64,000 nt of DNA from Marinomonas rhodophyticola (GCF_026113935.1 NZ_JAPEUL010000006.1:124001-188000), one strand, 5' to 3'. Counted from the first letter of the stretch, positions 39,124 through 49,596 are shown. The notes: generated from the letters alone by a model not told the origin. Numbers and translations are program-made.

Positions 39124-40422
39124 ATGTTTTTCAATAAGAAGCAGACCGAAAAAAAACCAACTCAATCTGTCGATAGTGCAGCGATAGAAGCAATGAACAA
39201 GTTCTGCGCAACCATTAGCTTCTCACCCGATGGCACGGTTCTAGAAGCAAATTCACTGTTTCTTAACGCGATTGGCTATTCTCTTAAAGAAGTACAGGGA
39301 CAAAAACACGCGTTGTTTTGTCCAAATCAAATAACCTCTAGCACTGAATACAAAAGTTTCTGGCCAGATCTAGCGGCAGGAAAAAGCAAAGAAGGTACGT
39401 TTTTGCGTAAACACAAAGACGGTTCGGATATATGGCTTGAAGCCACTTATTTCCCTGTTGAAATAAATGGCATAGTAGTGAAAGTAATAAAAATTGCTTC
39501 CGATGTGACCAAAACTAAACTTATGGCAGACAGTCAACTAGCCATTTACAACGCTATTGATCGCTCCTCTGCCACCATTGAATTTACACCAGATGGCATG
39601 GTTATTAATGCAAACAACAATTTTTTATTAGCACTAGGTTATAAATCTACAAAAGAGATTATTGGTCAACATCATCATATTTTTTGTACCGAGGCGTTTT
39701 ATAAAAACAACCCAAAATTTTGGATAGAATTAGCTCATGGCGACTTTAAAACTGGACAGTTTGAACGTATCGGAAAACAAGGCCAAACTGTATGGTTAGA
39801 GGCAAGCTATAATCCTATTTTCGACCAATTTGGCAAAGTTATTAAAGTCCTCAAGGTTGCCTCAAACATCACAGAACGAGTGAATAAACAGCTGGCCATT
39901 CAACACGCGGCCGAAGTCGCTCACTCAACGTCCGTTGAGACGGCTCAAGTTTCAGAAAATGGCGCTCAGATTCTACGTCGCACTGTCGAAACGTCGGATA
40001 AAATTGTGGCTGATGTTGAAGTCTCGACCAGTCTAATAGAGCAGCTAAATCATCAATCTACCAGTATTGCCAAAATAGTAACGACTATTGGATCAATTGC
40101 GGATCAAACCAATTTGTTAGCGCTAAACGCGGCGATAGAAGCAGCCCGCGCTGGCGAACATGGCCAGGGGTTCGCGGTGGTTGCTGACGAGGTTCGCACT
40201 CTGGCCTCTCGCACGAGCAAATCGACCATTGAAATTGAAGACATGGTGGCACAAAACAGCAACCTAACTCGCCAAGCTAAGACGAGCATGAGTAAAGTAA
40301 GCGAACGCTCCAAAGAGAACGCGCAATTGATAGATGAAGCGTCTGGCATCATAGATGAAATATTAAAAGGTGCTGTACACGTATCTAATACTGTTAATAA
40401 CCTTTTGAATATCGAAAAATAA
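39124..40422 (+). CDS. Soluble PAS-PAS methyl-accepting chemotaxis protein (BdlA-like), copy 2
   Basis: A 432-residue close paralogue of the gene at 37676, with the same domain order: PAS1 ([11 protein letters not shown]), PAS2 ([12 protein letters not shown]), and signalling domain ([20 protein letters not shown]). The two are alike along their whole length, with differences concentrated in the first 20 residues and at scattered PAS surface positions. Spacing of 143 bases and its own inverted repeat suggest separate promoters. GGGAGAAG precedes the ATG. It is a tandem duplication with likely differing input. Confidence 0.88.
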   Translation: MFFNKKQTEKKPTQSVDSAAIEAMNKFCATISFSPDGTVLEANSLFLNAIGYSLKEVQGQKHALFCPNQITSSTEYKSFWPDLAAGKSKEGTFLRKHKDGSDIWLEATYFPVEINGIVVKVIKIASDVTKTKLMADSQLAIYNAIDRSSATIEFTPDGMVINANNNFLLALGYKSTKEIIGQHHHIFCTEAFYKNNPKFWIELAHGDFKTGQFERIGKQGQTVWLEASYNPIFDQFGKVIKVLKVASNITERVNKQLAIQHAAEVAHSTSVETAQVSENGAQILRRTVETSDKIVADVEVSTSLIEQLNHQSTSIAKIVTTIGSIADQTNLLALNAAIEAARAGEHGQGFAVVADEVRTLASRTSKSTIEIEDMVAQNSNLTRQAKTSMSKVSERSKENAQLIDEASGIIDEILKGAVHVSNTVNNLLNIEK

Positions 40423-40462
40423 AAAAATCCGCCGTCTAAACAATTAAAACAACGGATTTTTT
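40422..40462. terminator. Terminator between PAS receptor 2 and ligB2
   Basis: AAAAAATCCG pairs with CGGATTTTTT across a 21-base loop. Both strands end in runs of T, so it can serve the rightward receptor and the leftward lig operon. Confidence 0.75.
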
Positions 40463-40491
40463 ATAGTTTATCACGGTACATCAGAACAGAA

Positions 40492-41339
40492 TCATGTTGG
40501 CATTTCATGTTCTAACAGCATCAAACCTGAGCCTGTGTTGGAAATAGGAGCATGATAGTTACGGTGTAGTTCCGTGACTTTGCCCAACAAAGTGCCACGC
40601 ATAGCAATCAGCATATTGAGTTCTACTGCTTGCGCCCCACCTTGTTCAACAAGGTCAATATTCGTATATTTCGTTAAGGCTTCTGGATCAGAGACCAGCT
40701 TATCAAGGCAATCAATATCAAATGCACGATTGATAAAGCCCGCACGTTCGCCATCCAGTTGATGAGACATACCGCCTGTGCCAAATACCACGACATTAAT
40801 ATCTTTATCATAGGACGCAACCGCTCGACCAATCGCTTTGCCCAGCTCAAAGGTGCGACGAGGCTGCGGCATTGGATATTGCTCGCAGTTAATACATACT
40901 GGAATGACTTTTACATGACCATATTTATGACCTGGCCACATAAGATTCAGCGGAACGGTTAAACCATGATCGACCTTCATTTCTTGGCAGATCGTCATAT
41001 CAAACCCTTCATCAACAATGCTGTTGGCAATGTGCCAAGACAAATCAGACTCACCTGTCACTGGTGGAATTGTTGGAATCCCCCAGCCTTCATCCGAGTT
41101 GTAATACTCGTCCGCAACGCCCATCGCAAAAGTGGGTTTCTTGTCGATAAAAAACTCCAAACCGTGATCATTGTAAAAAGAATAATCACATCCGGCTTTT
41201 TCTCATTCAACCAGTCACGCACTGGCGGATAACCGTCAAAAAACGGTTTCCAATAGGGCGTTTCTTCCAACCCGTTGGCCATCGCATTGGCAATCGCCGG
41301 AATATGAGACGTCGTTATTGCACCAATAATGTTTGCCAT
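40492..41339 (-). pseudogene. ligB: Protocatechuate 4,5-dioxygenase beta subunit, copy 2 (frameshifted)
   Basis: Second catalytic LigB. The 5' frame gives ITTSHIPAIANAM (iron-ligand His) up to KKPDVIILF; the rest continues in another frame from LEFFIDKKPTFAMG to the stop, including GGMSHQLDG and AQAVELNML (acid-base His and ligand Glu). One base missing in the A-run at 41175-41179 explains the break: restoring it gives ILFYNDHGLEFFID as in copy 1. All active-site residues are then present. It starts on the last base of the ligA2 stop (TAATG) and ends the second lig operon. Confidence 0.88.
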
Positions 41340-41701
41340 TAGACTTCTCCTCGCCCATTTCTTTCAAGCATTGCTTTAAATTCTTCAGTACTCATGCCGG
41401 TTTGTAAGCCACCAATATCTTGCATATTGAGCTTTAGTAAACCGGTAAACTTGGCCAAATAATAGATACTACCGCCTTCGCGCAGAAGCCCGATCACATC
41501 TCTATTACGAATGGCTTCCTTTTGCGCTTGTGTGAGTTTGAACTTTTCACAATAGGCTTCTGGATCCGCATTAAATTCATCACGTGCGGCTTGATCGTTA
41601 AATGAGTAACACATTTTATTTAAGCCGTAGCCTTTTTTCGCCATCTGGCCGTCAAAAAGGTACGTGCCTTGGAACTGTCGATCTGTGTAGTTACTAGCCA
41701 T
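41339..41701 (-). CDS. ligA: Protocatechuate 4,5-dioxygenase alpha subunit, copy 2
   Basis: A 120-residue small subunit like copy 1 (LNKMCYSFNDQAARDEF, YCEKFKLTQAQKEAI, GGSIYYLAKFTGLLKLNMQD, GGLQTGMS), with a longer N-terminus and C-terminus. It is followed by ligB2 with a one-base overlap and lies 41 bases after ligI. Having both subunits in the operon that holds the rest of the lower pathway suggests this pair is the primary protocatechuate enzyme, with copy 1 coupled to ligC and separately controlled. Confidence 0.93.
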   Translation of the reverse strand: MASNYTDRQFQGTYLFDGQMAKKGYGLNKMCYSFNDQAARDEFNADPEAYCEKFKLTQAQKEAIRNRDVIGLLREGGSIYYLAKFTGLLKLNMQDIGGLQTGMSTEEFKAMLERNGRGEV

Positions 41702-41742
41702 CTTGGTAACCTCTATTTTGATTCTTTACAGCGAAGCTTGGA

Positions 41743-42615
41743 TTATCCCCAATACAGACGCATTGGATTATCCACCAACAACGCTTGTTGTAGCTCTGCT
41801 GTTGGGGCGATATGAGGAATCACATCCACAAGGTGGCCATCATTTGGCGCCTCTACTTTCATATTTGGATGTGGCCAATCGGTTCCCCACAACACACGAT
41901 CAGAGAACTTTTCTACCAAGGTACGAGCAAAAGGATAGACATCAGAATAATCTGGCGCATGTTGTGTCAAACGCTCAGGGCAACTGACCTTACACCATAC
42001 ATTGTCATTGTCCGCCATGAAGTCAACAAAACGTTGGAAGTCTGGATGATCCACGCCATTGGCAACATTTGGTGTGCCCATATGATCGACAACAATCGTT
42101 GTATTCAATTCTTTTAGGAAGGGGATCAAATCTTCTAGATCCGCCGCTTCAAAGTAAACAACAATATGCCAACCAAAAGGACGAATTTTATCAGCTATCG
42201 AGAAAAACACTTCCTTTGGTGTGCTATCAACAAGACGTTTCACAAAGTTAAAACGCACACCGCGGACACCTACTGCGTGCATTTTTTCGATGTCTTCGTG
42301 AGTAATCGAATCATCAACAAAGGCCACGCCACGAGCCAAATCCCCTGCCGTCTCTAGCGCATCAATCAAGGCGGAGTTATCCGTACTGTGACAAGAGGCT
42401 TGCACAATCACGTTACGCGAAAAGCCTAGGTGATCACGTAAGGCAAACAACTGCTCTTTGGAGGCGTCGCAAGGCGTGTACTTACGTTTAGGATGGTAGG
42501 GAAATTTATCCGCTGGACCAAAAACGTGACAATGCGCATCCACCGCCCCCGCTGGCGCTTTAAAAGTCGGCTTGCTTGGGTTTGGATGAAATGGAATATA
42601 ATCTTTGTCCATCAT
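41743..42615 (-). CDS. ligI: 2-Pyrone-4,6-dicarboxylate hydrolase
   Basis: Opens the lactone 2-pyrone-4,6-dicarboxylate to 4-oxalomesaconate. The 290-residue amidohydrolase has DAHCHVFGPADKFPYHPKRK near the N-terminus, QASCHSTDNSALIDAL, VRGVRFNFVKRLVD, VVDHMGTPN and VLWGTDWPHPNMK, the LigI set including the Asp that activates water without a required metal. ATG codons at 42615 and 42612 are both possible after AAAGGT. It lies between ligU and ligA2. Confidence 0.93.
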   Translation of the reverse strand: MMDKDYIPFHPNPSKPTFKAPAGAVDAHCHVFGPADKFPYHPKRKYTPCDASKEQLFALRDHLGFSRNVIVQASCHSTDNSALIDALETAGDLARGVAFVDDSITHEDIEKMHAVGVRGVRFNFVKRLVDSTPKEVFFSIADKIRPFGWHIVVYFEAADLEDLIPFLKELNTTIVVDHMGTPNVANGVDHPDFQRFVDFMADNDNVWCKVSCPERLTQHAPDYSDVYPFARTLVEKFSDRVLWGTDWPHPNMKVEAPNDGHLVDVIPHIAPTAELQQALLVDNPMRLYWG

Positions 42616-42660
42616 GTTCAAATACCTTTAAAAAATTCGTTATGCTAAAAAATCGGCGAA

Positions 42661-43750
42661 TTAAAGACCATTGCTATGAGCAAATACCTGTCCATCAAAC
42701 AACTTTCTCGCGGTGCGTAAAATGGCCGCAGAACCAACATCGCCGTTTTCATCTTGATCTAAAATCACGGTCATCGACCCAATCGGATGTTCAACATCCA
42801 AGGTCATGCGAGTGCTAGGCTCATAATTCGCCACTTCATTCGCTGGCGAGCCTTTCAGAACAGCCGCTGTCGCCACACTTACCGCCCCCAAAACACCAAT
42901 AGAAGCATGGCAACGATGGGGAATAAACGTACGAGTCGAGATGGCACCACCGTTTGTAGCCGCGCTCACCATGGTCATTTTAGGCACAGATTTTTCTTTC
43001 ACGTCACCCAAATTCATCATAGGACCAACTTGTAAACGAATCGATTCAAGCTTGGCCCGCAACGCGTCATTGGCTTCAAGCTCTTCACGAGATTCTGTCC
43101 CCGTAATTCCCATATCCACAGCACGGATGATCACCACAGGCATGCCATTATCGATACAGGTTACCTCAATGCCATCAATCACATCGACCACATTGCCTGT
43201 TGGCAACAAGGCACCACAGCTTGACCCAGCCGTATCTTGGAACACGATCGGCACCGCGGCAGAAAAACCCGGCACACCATCAATTCGAGCATCGCCTTCG
43301 TACTGTACTTCGCCGTCTTTTACCGCGACACGCGCTACTGCGATTTGTCCTGTGTTTTCCATAAATATACGCACGGACGTTTCACCTTCTTGAACTGCTA
43401 CTAAGCCGCGCTCAATCGCAAAGGGCGCAATACCCGCTAAGATATTACCGCAGTTTTGCGCATCAGTAACAATCGCCTGATCAACAAACACTTGCAGAAA
43501 TAAGTAATCCACATCAGCATCACCACGATCCGATTTTTTTACCACAGCGACTTTCGAGGCTAACGGATCCGCACCACCAATACCGTCAATTTGACGCTCA
43601 TCTGGTGAATCCCATCACGCGCAATAAAAACGCGGCGCGAGCATCCACATCTGTGGGCAAATCTTCGGCTAAAAAATACGCACCTTTAGACGTGCCACCA
43701 CGCATCCACATACAAGGCGCACTTTTTATAACGCCAGCCTGTTTAGACAT
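42661..43750 (-). CDS. ligU: 4-Oxalomesaconate tautomerase, PrpF family (5' frameshift)
   Basis: Isomerises the 4-oxalomesaconate enol/keto or double-bond forms between LigI and LigJ. The main frame (from 43545) has the PrpF core [30 protein letters not shown] and [17 protein letters not shown]. The true start is the ATG at 43750: it gives [20 protein letters not shown] with the diagnostic MRGGTSKG, then breaks at VMG. Removing one extra base at 43607 (GGTGAATCCC, expected GGTGATCCC) gives [19 protein letters not shown] and joins the main frame, about 362 residues. The start overlaps the ligK stop by 8 bases. Confidence 0.86.
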
Positions 43751-44420
43751 ATTTCAAGCCTTTCTCTTTTAAACGAGGACGCATTTCATAAATGTCTAAG
43801 CCCAGCTCGCCATTCGCCATGCGCACGCGTTTGGCTTCTTCATTGGCCATACGCTTACGCGCTAAATCCAATACTTCGGCCGCATTTTCACGACGAACAA
43901 CCACCACACCATCATCGTCAGCCACAATCACATCACCTGGGTTTACCAAGGCATCCGCACAAACAATAGGCACGTTTACAGAGCCAACGGTTTCCTTGAT
44001 CGTGCCTTCAGCAAATACCGCTTTCGACCATACGGGGAAATTCATTTGACGCAAATCGCGCGTATCCCGCACGCCGCCATCAATCACCAAGCCAACCACG
44101 CCACGAGATTGAGCCGACGTCGCCAACAAGTCACCGAAAAAACCATGGTTTGAAGGAGATGTTGGCGCAAACACCATCACATCACCGGCTTTACACTGTT
44201 CAATCGCCACGTGCATCATCCAATTATCACCAGCGGCACCTGAAATCGTAATCGCGGATCCAGCAATGGTTTTGTCCATTTGAATGGGGCGCATGTAATG
44301 AGCCAATAAACCAACACGGCCTTGAGATTCATGAATCGTCGCGACACCACACTCAGCTAAACCATCGATGACAGCTTGGTCGGCACGTTCAATATTTTGT
44401 ACTACTACATTATTTCGCAT
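43743..44420 (-). CDS. ligK: 4-Carboxy-4-hydroxy-2-oxoadipate aldolase / oxaloacetate decarboxylase
   Basis: Final enzyme of the pathway: splits 4-carboxy-4-hydroxy-2-oxoadipate to pyruvate and oxaloacetate, class II and divalent-metal dependent. The 225-residue RraA-fold protein shows [33 protein letters not shown], the metal/phosphate loop [32 protein letters not shown] and [15 protein letters not shown]. It is 25 bases after ligJ and overlaps ligU by 8 bases. Length is typical. Confidence 0.93.
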   Translation of the reverse strand: MRNNVVVQNIERADQAVIDGLAECGVATIHESQGRVGLLAHYMRPIQMDKTIAGSAITISGAAGDNWMMHVAIEQCKAGDVMVFAPTSPSNHGFFGDLLATSAQSRGVVGLVIDGGVRDTRDLRQMNFPVWSKAVFAEGTIKETVGSVNVPIVCADALVNPGDVIVADDDGVVVVRRENAAEVLDLARKRMANEEAKRVRMANGELGLDIYEMRPRLKEKGLKYV

Positions 44421-44445
44421 GATGCTTTCCTTAAAATCGATAGAC

Positions 44446-45454
44446 TTAGGCTTTTAATCTTGAAAAGACGCGACGCGCATTACCTTCAAAGATCGCTTGT
44501 TTTTGCTCGGCGGATAACACGGTGTTGTTGTCGATATAACGTTTCGTATCATCAAAATAGTGGCCCGTTTCTGGATCGACACCGCGGACCGCACCGATCA
44601 TTTCAGAGGCAAACAAGATGTTCTTAGTAGGAATAATATCCAATAGCAAATCAATACCACGTTGATGATAGACACAGGTATCGAAATAGATGTTATTCAA
44701 AACACGCTCAGCAAGATCAAAACCTTGATCTAGTGCCATGCCACGGAAACGACCCCAGTGATAAGGCACGGCGCCGCCGCCATGAGGTATGATGATTTTT
44801 AGATCAGGGAAATCTTTAAAGACGTCCGACATCATTAACTGCTGGAAACCAGTAGTATCCGCACCTAAGTAGTGTGATTCTCGTCGTATGGAAACAGTCA
44901 TTACAAGCGGCGCTCACATGGATCATCGCAGGAATATCGTATTCGCACATTTTTTCATAGATAGGATAAAAAGAACGATCTGCCAAAGACTTATCTTGCC
45001 AATAACCACCACTTGGATCCAGGTTCAAGTTGATACCAATAAAGCCCATTTCCTCCACAGTACGAACAATCTCAGCAACAGATTTGCCTGGATCAACACC
45101 TGGCGATTGCGGCAATTGTGCAACAGGCGCAAAGTTCTCGGGAAATAAGTCACAAACGCGGCGAATCAAATCGTTTTGATGCTCCGTCCAATATTGGCTG
45201 GTGTATTCATTACCAATATGATGTCCCATCCAGCTAGCACGAGGAGAGAAAATTGTTAAGTCTGTACCACGCTCTTGTTGTAAACGTAGCTGGTTATTGA
45301 TGATGCTGTCACGAATTTCATCGTCTGAAACAATAACTTTACCCTTTTCACCAACAAAAGCGGGATCTTTAGCGACCTGTGCTTTTTGCTTATCGCGGTA
45401 TTCGCCTACACCAGGTGGCGTGGTCGTATAGTGTCCATGGCAATCTATAATCAT
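44446..45454 (-). pseudogene. ligJ: 4-Oxalomesaconate hydratase (frameshifted)
   Basis: Hydrates 4-oxalomesaconate to 4-carboxy-4-hydroxy-2-oxoadipate. It is an amidohydrolase-fold protein, the LigJ type. The first frame gives MIIDCHGHYTTTPPGVGEYR (HxH zinc site), FSPRASWMGHHIGNEYTS and MIHVSAACNDCFHTT. The second frame gives ESHYLGADTTGFQQLM, IIIPHGGGAVPYHWGRF, FDTCVYHQRGIDLL and FASEMIGAVRGVDP. One base is extra near 44880 in GATTCTCG; removal yields HTT-x-SHYLGADTT and about 335 residues. It is the first gene of the second lig operon, with 678 non-coding bases upstream. Confidence 0.87.
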
Positions 45455-46132
45455 GTTACATCTCTCTATTCTTATTTAAAGCGCTGTTTTTATTGGAGTT
45501 AACGCTGTAAAAAGAAGATTAAACGCCAGCTTTACGCACGCCTATCTTCCTTATCTGTACAGCCAGTCAATGATAATTATTTTAGAGTATTCTTTATCTT
45601 CGGATAATTTGGCTATTTCAATTTAACCGAAAGGGTATTGCATTTTGAGATAGCCTATTTTTAGTACAGACCAGATACAGGCTCATTTAAGAAATTTATC
45701 TTCAATAGTCTTCTTGTAAAACTCGTGTTAAGCAATGATAAATCCATATTACGGTATTGATATATATGGTTTTTTTGATAAACACCTGCTTCGAAAAAAT
45801 TTCATATACTCTTTTTGATATATAAGAGGTATTAAAAATTCATTTCTAAAAATATAAAAACTACGACATTTTGATTACCTTGCTTGGCAAAGTGGATCTC
45901 AAACACCCGCAATAAGCAAAATATGAAAGCCTGTACTCTAACCAGAGCAACATCGTTGTTATTGTGCATCTAAATGAAAAAATATAGGGTATTTTGAAAA
46001 TGATCCTATATTATTTAGACGCTTAACCCTGTTAAATCACGAATGCCGAACAGCCTACCGGCTCGAAAAGTTAGGTAGAAAATACAAAAATAATACGATC
46101 AGGACACAGTCCCTGAGCTTGGAGACGTAAAA
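45455..46132. other. Divergent ligJ / dctP intergenic region
   Basis: About 680 AT-rich bases between the lig operon and the TRAP operon, unusually long here. I find no gene, tRNA or strong hairpin. It must hold both promoters, and its size leaves room for several regulator sites or a short unrecognised RNA. Confidence 0.5.
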
Positions 46133-47146
46133 ATGAATCTAACAAAAAAAATCACCCTTGGTTTACTTGCCGCTGGCGCAGTCAGCAGCGTTAGTGCAGC
46201 AGATCTCACGCTAACCATAGGCCACGTTGACCCTCAAGAATGGACAACGTCTAAAAAAGGCGCCGCGACGGAAGTATTTAAAAACTTAGTGGAAGCCGAA
46301 TCTGGTGGTCGTATTGCTGTGAACGTTTATCCTTCAGGCCAACTAGGCGGCGAAACCGATCTTGTACAATCCGCTCAGGAAGGCACATTAAGCATGGCGA
46401 TGGTCTCTGGCGCCTTTGCTAAAGTCTGTAAAGAAGCGGCCGTGCTCGAAATCCCTTATCTTTTTCCATCAGCGCCTGTCGCTTGGGAAGTGTTAGACGG
46501 TGAGTTTGGTAAAGCACTGTCAGAGCATTGTTTAAAAGCCAGCGGACTGCGCACACTCGCTTATGGCGAAACGGGCTTCCGTAACTTCACTAACTCTAAA
46601 CGTCCCGTGGCGGAGCCAAAAGACTTAAGTGGTTTGAAGATTCGCGTTCAAACTTTGCCGCTGTACGTAGAAATGGTAAAAGCCATGGGGGCAGAGCCTA
46701 CACCAATCGCGTGGCCTGAAGTGCCTTCTGCACTCACCACTGGCGTCGTTGATGGTCAGGAAAACCCTGTTAGTGTTATCGAAGCGAATAAATTCTATGA
46801 GTTCCAAAAATACCTAACCCTAGATGGTCACGTTTACGGCACAGACTTCCTATTAATCAACGAAGATGTGTATCAATCTTTGAGTGATGAAGATCGTGCC
46901 ATCATTGACCGTGCGGCCAAGGTGGCTGGCGTGTTAGGACGTGCAGTACAGCAATTCAATTCCGCAAAAGGTTTAAAATCGCTTGCGGCAAATGGCATGC
47001 AAATCACCACGCCAACACCAGAACAAATGGCTAAATTTCGTGAGGTCGCACAACCTGCTGTTATCAACTGGTTGAAAGGTGAAGTGCAACCAGAATGGAT
47101 TGAACGTGTTCAAATGTCGGTAAAAGTCGTCAGTAACTCACAATAA
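46133..47146 (+). CDS. dctP: TRAP transporter solute-binding protein (DctP family)
   Basis: Periplasmic receptor of a TRAP transporter, 337 residues. A signal peptide of about 23 residues ends VSSVSAAD. Then LTIGHVDPQEWTTSKKGA, VYPSGQLGGETDLVQ, YGETGFRNFTNSKRP, LKIRVQTLPLYVEMVKAMGA with the carboxylate-binding Arg, and VVDGQENPVSVIEANKFYE, in the standard order. It heads dctP-dctQ-dctM and is divergent from the second lig operon. The ligand is probably an organic acid; an aromatic or quinate-like acid is suggested by neighbours only. Confidence 0.9.
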   Translation: MNLTKKITLGLLAAGAVSSVSAADLTLTIGHVDPQEWTTSKKGAATEVFKNLVEAESGGRIAVNVYPSGQLGGETDLVQSAQEGTLSMAMVSGAFAKVCKEAAVLEIPYLFPSAPVAWEVLDGEFGKALSEHCLKASGLRTLAYGETGFRNFTNSKRPVAEPKDLSGLKIRVQTLPLYVEMVKAMGAEPTPIAWPEVPSALTTGVVDGQENPVSVIEANKFYEFQKYLTLDGHVYGTDFLLINEDVYQSLSDEDRAIIDRAAKVAGVLGRAVQQFNSAKGLKSLAANGMQITTPTPEQMAKFREVAQPAVINWLKGEVQPEWIERVQMSVKVVSNSQ

Positions 47147-47224
47147 ATTTAGTACTTGCAATCAGGTAACCGAAAGCCAAGGCTTTTGGTTACCTCTCAT
47201 TTGTCATCACTCGGAAAGCTCACC

Positions 47225-47701
47225 ATGAAGCGCCTCTATAAAAATTTTCTCGCTATTTTAACTGGCTCCTCTCTATTGATTATCTTTGGCGTTATTTTAG
47301 TCAGTAGTCTGAGTCGTTACCTGTTTAATTCGCCCATTCAATGGAGTGAGGAAGTGGCAAAATACGCCATGATCTATGGCACTATGTTTGGCATGGCATT
47401 GTGCTATTTAGAAGGCATTCATATTCGCTTTACCTTTCTAGAAGACATGGTGTCTGCCAAAATCCGTTATGTCCTACATTTTATCTCTGACCTTGTCGCC
47501 TTAATCAGTGGCGGTGTCCTAACGTATTCAGGCTACCTATTCATGATGAAGCGAGGCGCGATAGAAGCGCCAGGCACAGGCATTCAAATGTACTATTTTC
47601 AAGTCGCCATGGTGATTGGCGGCGCGTGTCTTATCATTGCGGCTGCTATTCGACTTGCTGACTATTATTCTCAATTTAAGCCATTACAAAAAGGACAATA
47701 A
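47225..47701 (+). CDS. dctQ: TRAP transporter small permease (DctQ family)
   Basis: A 158-residue four-helix subunit. The hallmark SRYLFNSPIQWSEEVAKYA follows the first helix, then GTMFGMALCYLEGIHIRF. The ATG at 47225 follows GGAAAG; the longer frame to 47156 adds 23 hydrophilic residues without support. It lies 78 bases after dctP and 2 bases before dctM. Confidence 0.88.
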   Translation: MKRLYKNFLAILTGSSLLIIFGVILVSSLSRYLFNSPIQWSEEVAKYAMIYGTMFGMALCYLEGIHIRFTFLEDMVSAKIRYVLHFISDLVALISGGVLTYSGYLFMMKRGAIEAPGTGIQMYYFQVAMVIGGACLIIAAAIRLADYYSQFKPLQKGQ

Positions 47702-47703
47702 TC

Positions 47704-48972
47704 ATGTTAGGTCTTGGAATTCTTATTGCTCTTTTGGTGATCGGTAGCCCCATTGCATTTGCAATTTTGTTAGGCGTTGTTGGTCATGTTTATACCTTGC
47801 CCTTTAATGTCAGCCTCGTTGCCCAACGTATTTTTAGCGGACTGGACTCGTTTTCTATTTTGGCGATCCCACTGTTTGTTCTGGCAGGCGAATTGATGAA
47901 CGAAAGCGGCATTACCAGCCGTATTATTAACTTTGCTAATGCATTAGTAGGCCATTTAAAAGCCGGACTTGCCCATGTCAATATCTGGGCTTCGGTTATC
48001 TTTGCGGGACTCTCTGGCTCCGCAGTAGCGGATACATCCGCCCTGGGCCGTGTATTTATTCCCACCATGGAAAAAGAAGGCTATCCGCGCTCTTTTGCGG
48101 CCGCATTAACGGCTGCGTCTTCTGTTATTGGTCCGATGATTCCCCCCAGCATTCCAGTAATCATTTACGCCTTAATTACCACAGGCGTATCAGTCCCAGC
48201 GCTGTTTCTTGCAGGAGTAACCCCTGGACTCTTTCTAGCTGTTGGCTTATCTATTTATGTTTATTTTTTTGCGGGACATTACGCGCCACTCAAAGCCAAA
48301 CTGTCCATGGGAGAACGCTGGAAAGCCTTTGTTGATGCTTGGATTCCGCTTTTCATGCCAGTCTTCATCGTTGGCTCCATTCTAACGGGCATAGTGACAC
48401 CAACAGAGGCTGCGGCTTTTGCCGCCGCGTACGCTTTACTCGCCGGTATGTTTATTCTAAAAAGTCTCAAGGTGTCTGATCTTCCGCGTATTTTCATTCG
48501 AGCCATGCGTGACTCTTCTGTGATACTAATCGTGATTGCCGTCGTGGCCGCTGCCAATTGGTTACTCACCTTCTCAAGGGTGCCGCAGACGGTCAGTCAA
48601 ATGGTACTTGAACATGTTTCAAGCCCTTGGATGTTTCTTATCCTAGTTAACGTCATCTTGCTAATTGTTGGTCTCTTCCTTGAAGGGATCGCCGCCATGC
48701 TGATATTGCTACCGATCTTACATCCTATTGCAATGAGCTTAGGCATAGACCCTGTCCATTTTGGTATTGTGGTGATTTTTAACCTGATGATTGGTCTAAT
48801 AACGCCCCCGATGGGAATTTGTTTATTCGTTTCCAACTCCATTGCAAATGTCGGTATTGCAGCTATTTCAAGACAAATCATGCCGCTTTTCTTAGTAGAA
48901 TTGGCTGTCTTGATATTGATTACCTTTGTGCCCACTACCGTTACGTTTCTACCTCAGCTACTCGGCTACTAA
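47704..48972 (+). CDS. dctM: TRAP transporter large permease (DctM family)
   Basis: A 422-residue, about 12-helix sodium-coupled permease. It shows IALLVIGSPIAFAILLGVVG, LDSFSILAIPLFVLAGELMN, FAGLSGSAVADTSALGRVFI, GPMIPPSIPVIIYAL, TPTEAAAFAAAYAL and MIGLITPPMGICLFV, the complete TRAP-M signature set. It is the last gene of the operon, with an intrinsic terminator 24 bases on. Confidence 0.92.
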   Translation: MLGLGILIALLVIGSPIAFAILLGVVGHVYTLPFNVSLVAQRIFSGLDSFSILAIPLFVLAGELMNESGITSRIINFANALVGHLKAGLAHVNIWASVIFAGLSGSAVADTSALGRVFIPTMEKEGYPRSFAAALTAASSVIGPMIPPSIPVIIYALITTGVSVPALFLAGVTPGLFLAVGLSIYVYFFAGHYAPLKAKLSMGERWKAFVDAWIPLFMPVFIVGSILTGIVTPTEAAAFAAAYALLAGMFILKSLKVSDLPRIFIRAMRDSSVILIVIAVVAAANWLLTFSRVPQTVSQMVLEHVSSPWMFLILVNVILLIVGLFLEGIAAMLILLPILHPIAMSLGIDPVHFGIVVIFNLMIGLITPPMGICLFVSNSIANVGIAAISRQIMPLFLVELAVLILITFVPTTVTFLPQLLGY

Positions 48973-48995
48973 AAAACGCAAAACACTGGACAAAA

Positions 48996-49024
48996 AAAAC
49001 GACGCACACCGCGTCGTTTTTTTT
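48996..49024 (+). terminator. Terminator of the TRAP operon
   Basis: AAAACGACGC and GCGTCGTTTT form a perfect 10-base stem with a 5-base loop, and T residues continue after it. Confidence 0.92.
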
Positions 49025-49053
49025 GTTCATTTAAAGGAGTGTGGCAAACGGCT

Positions 49054-49534
49054 TTATAGCTGAGACAAAACGTACTCAGCCGAGTCTCACTTTATATTCT
49101 CCTGGGTTATCTAACCACAATTGCTGAACGATGCCATTTGATACCAACATGGCATAACGACGACTACGAATGCCCATTTTTGCAGCAGAAATATCCAACT
49201 CTAGCCCCATGGAACAGGTAAATTCAGCCAAGCCATCTGCGGCCATAATGAGATGCTCGGCATTATTCGCTTTGCCCCAGGCATTCATCACAAAAACATC
49301 ATTGACAGAGAGACACACTATGTCGTCTATTCCTTTCTCTTTTAACGCATCATAATGCACGACGAAACCAGGCAAATGACTGGCACTACAAGTTGGAGTA
49401 AAAGCGCCCGGTACAGCAAACATCAACACGGTTTTACCCGCAAAAAATTCGCTCACATCCACGGTTTCAGGGCCTTCTTCTCCCATCACTTGAAACGTAC
49501 CATGAGGCAACATATCACCCACAAGAATCGACAT
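49054..49534 (-). CDS. Peroxiredoxin, Prx5 / AhpE-like (3' frameshift)
   Basis: Thiol peroxidase of about 160 residues. VPGAFTPTCSASHLPGFV holds the peroxidatic Cys and its Thr/Pro partners; VNDVFVMNAWGK is the Prx5-type follow-on motif, and RSRRYAMLVSNG lies before the C-terminus. The open frame ends early in EYKVRLG at 49076. Dropping one base near 49085 (GAGTCTC, expected GAGCTC) gives EYKVSSAEYVLSQL and a stop at 49054, the usual family ending. The ATG at 49534 has AGGAGA upstream. It is a single gene, converging on the TRAP operon. Confidence 0.88.
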
Positions 49535-49596
49535 AGACTTTATCTCCTGAGAATTAAGATACCCCAATATTAACGCAACCTATCTCAAAAACACCA

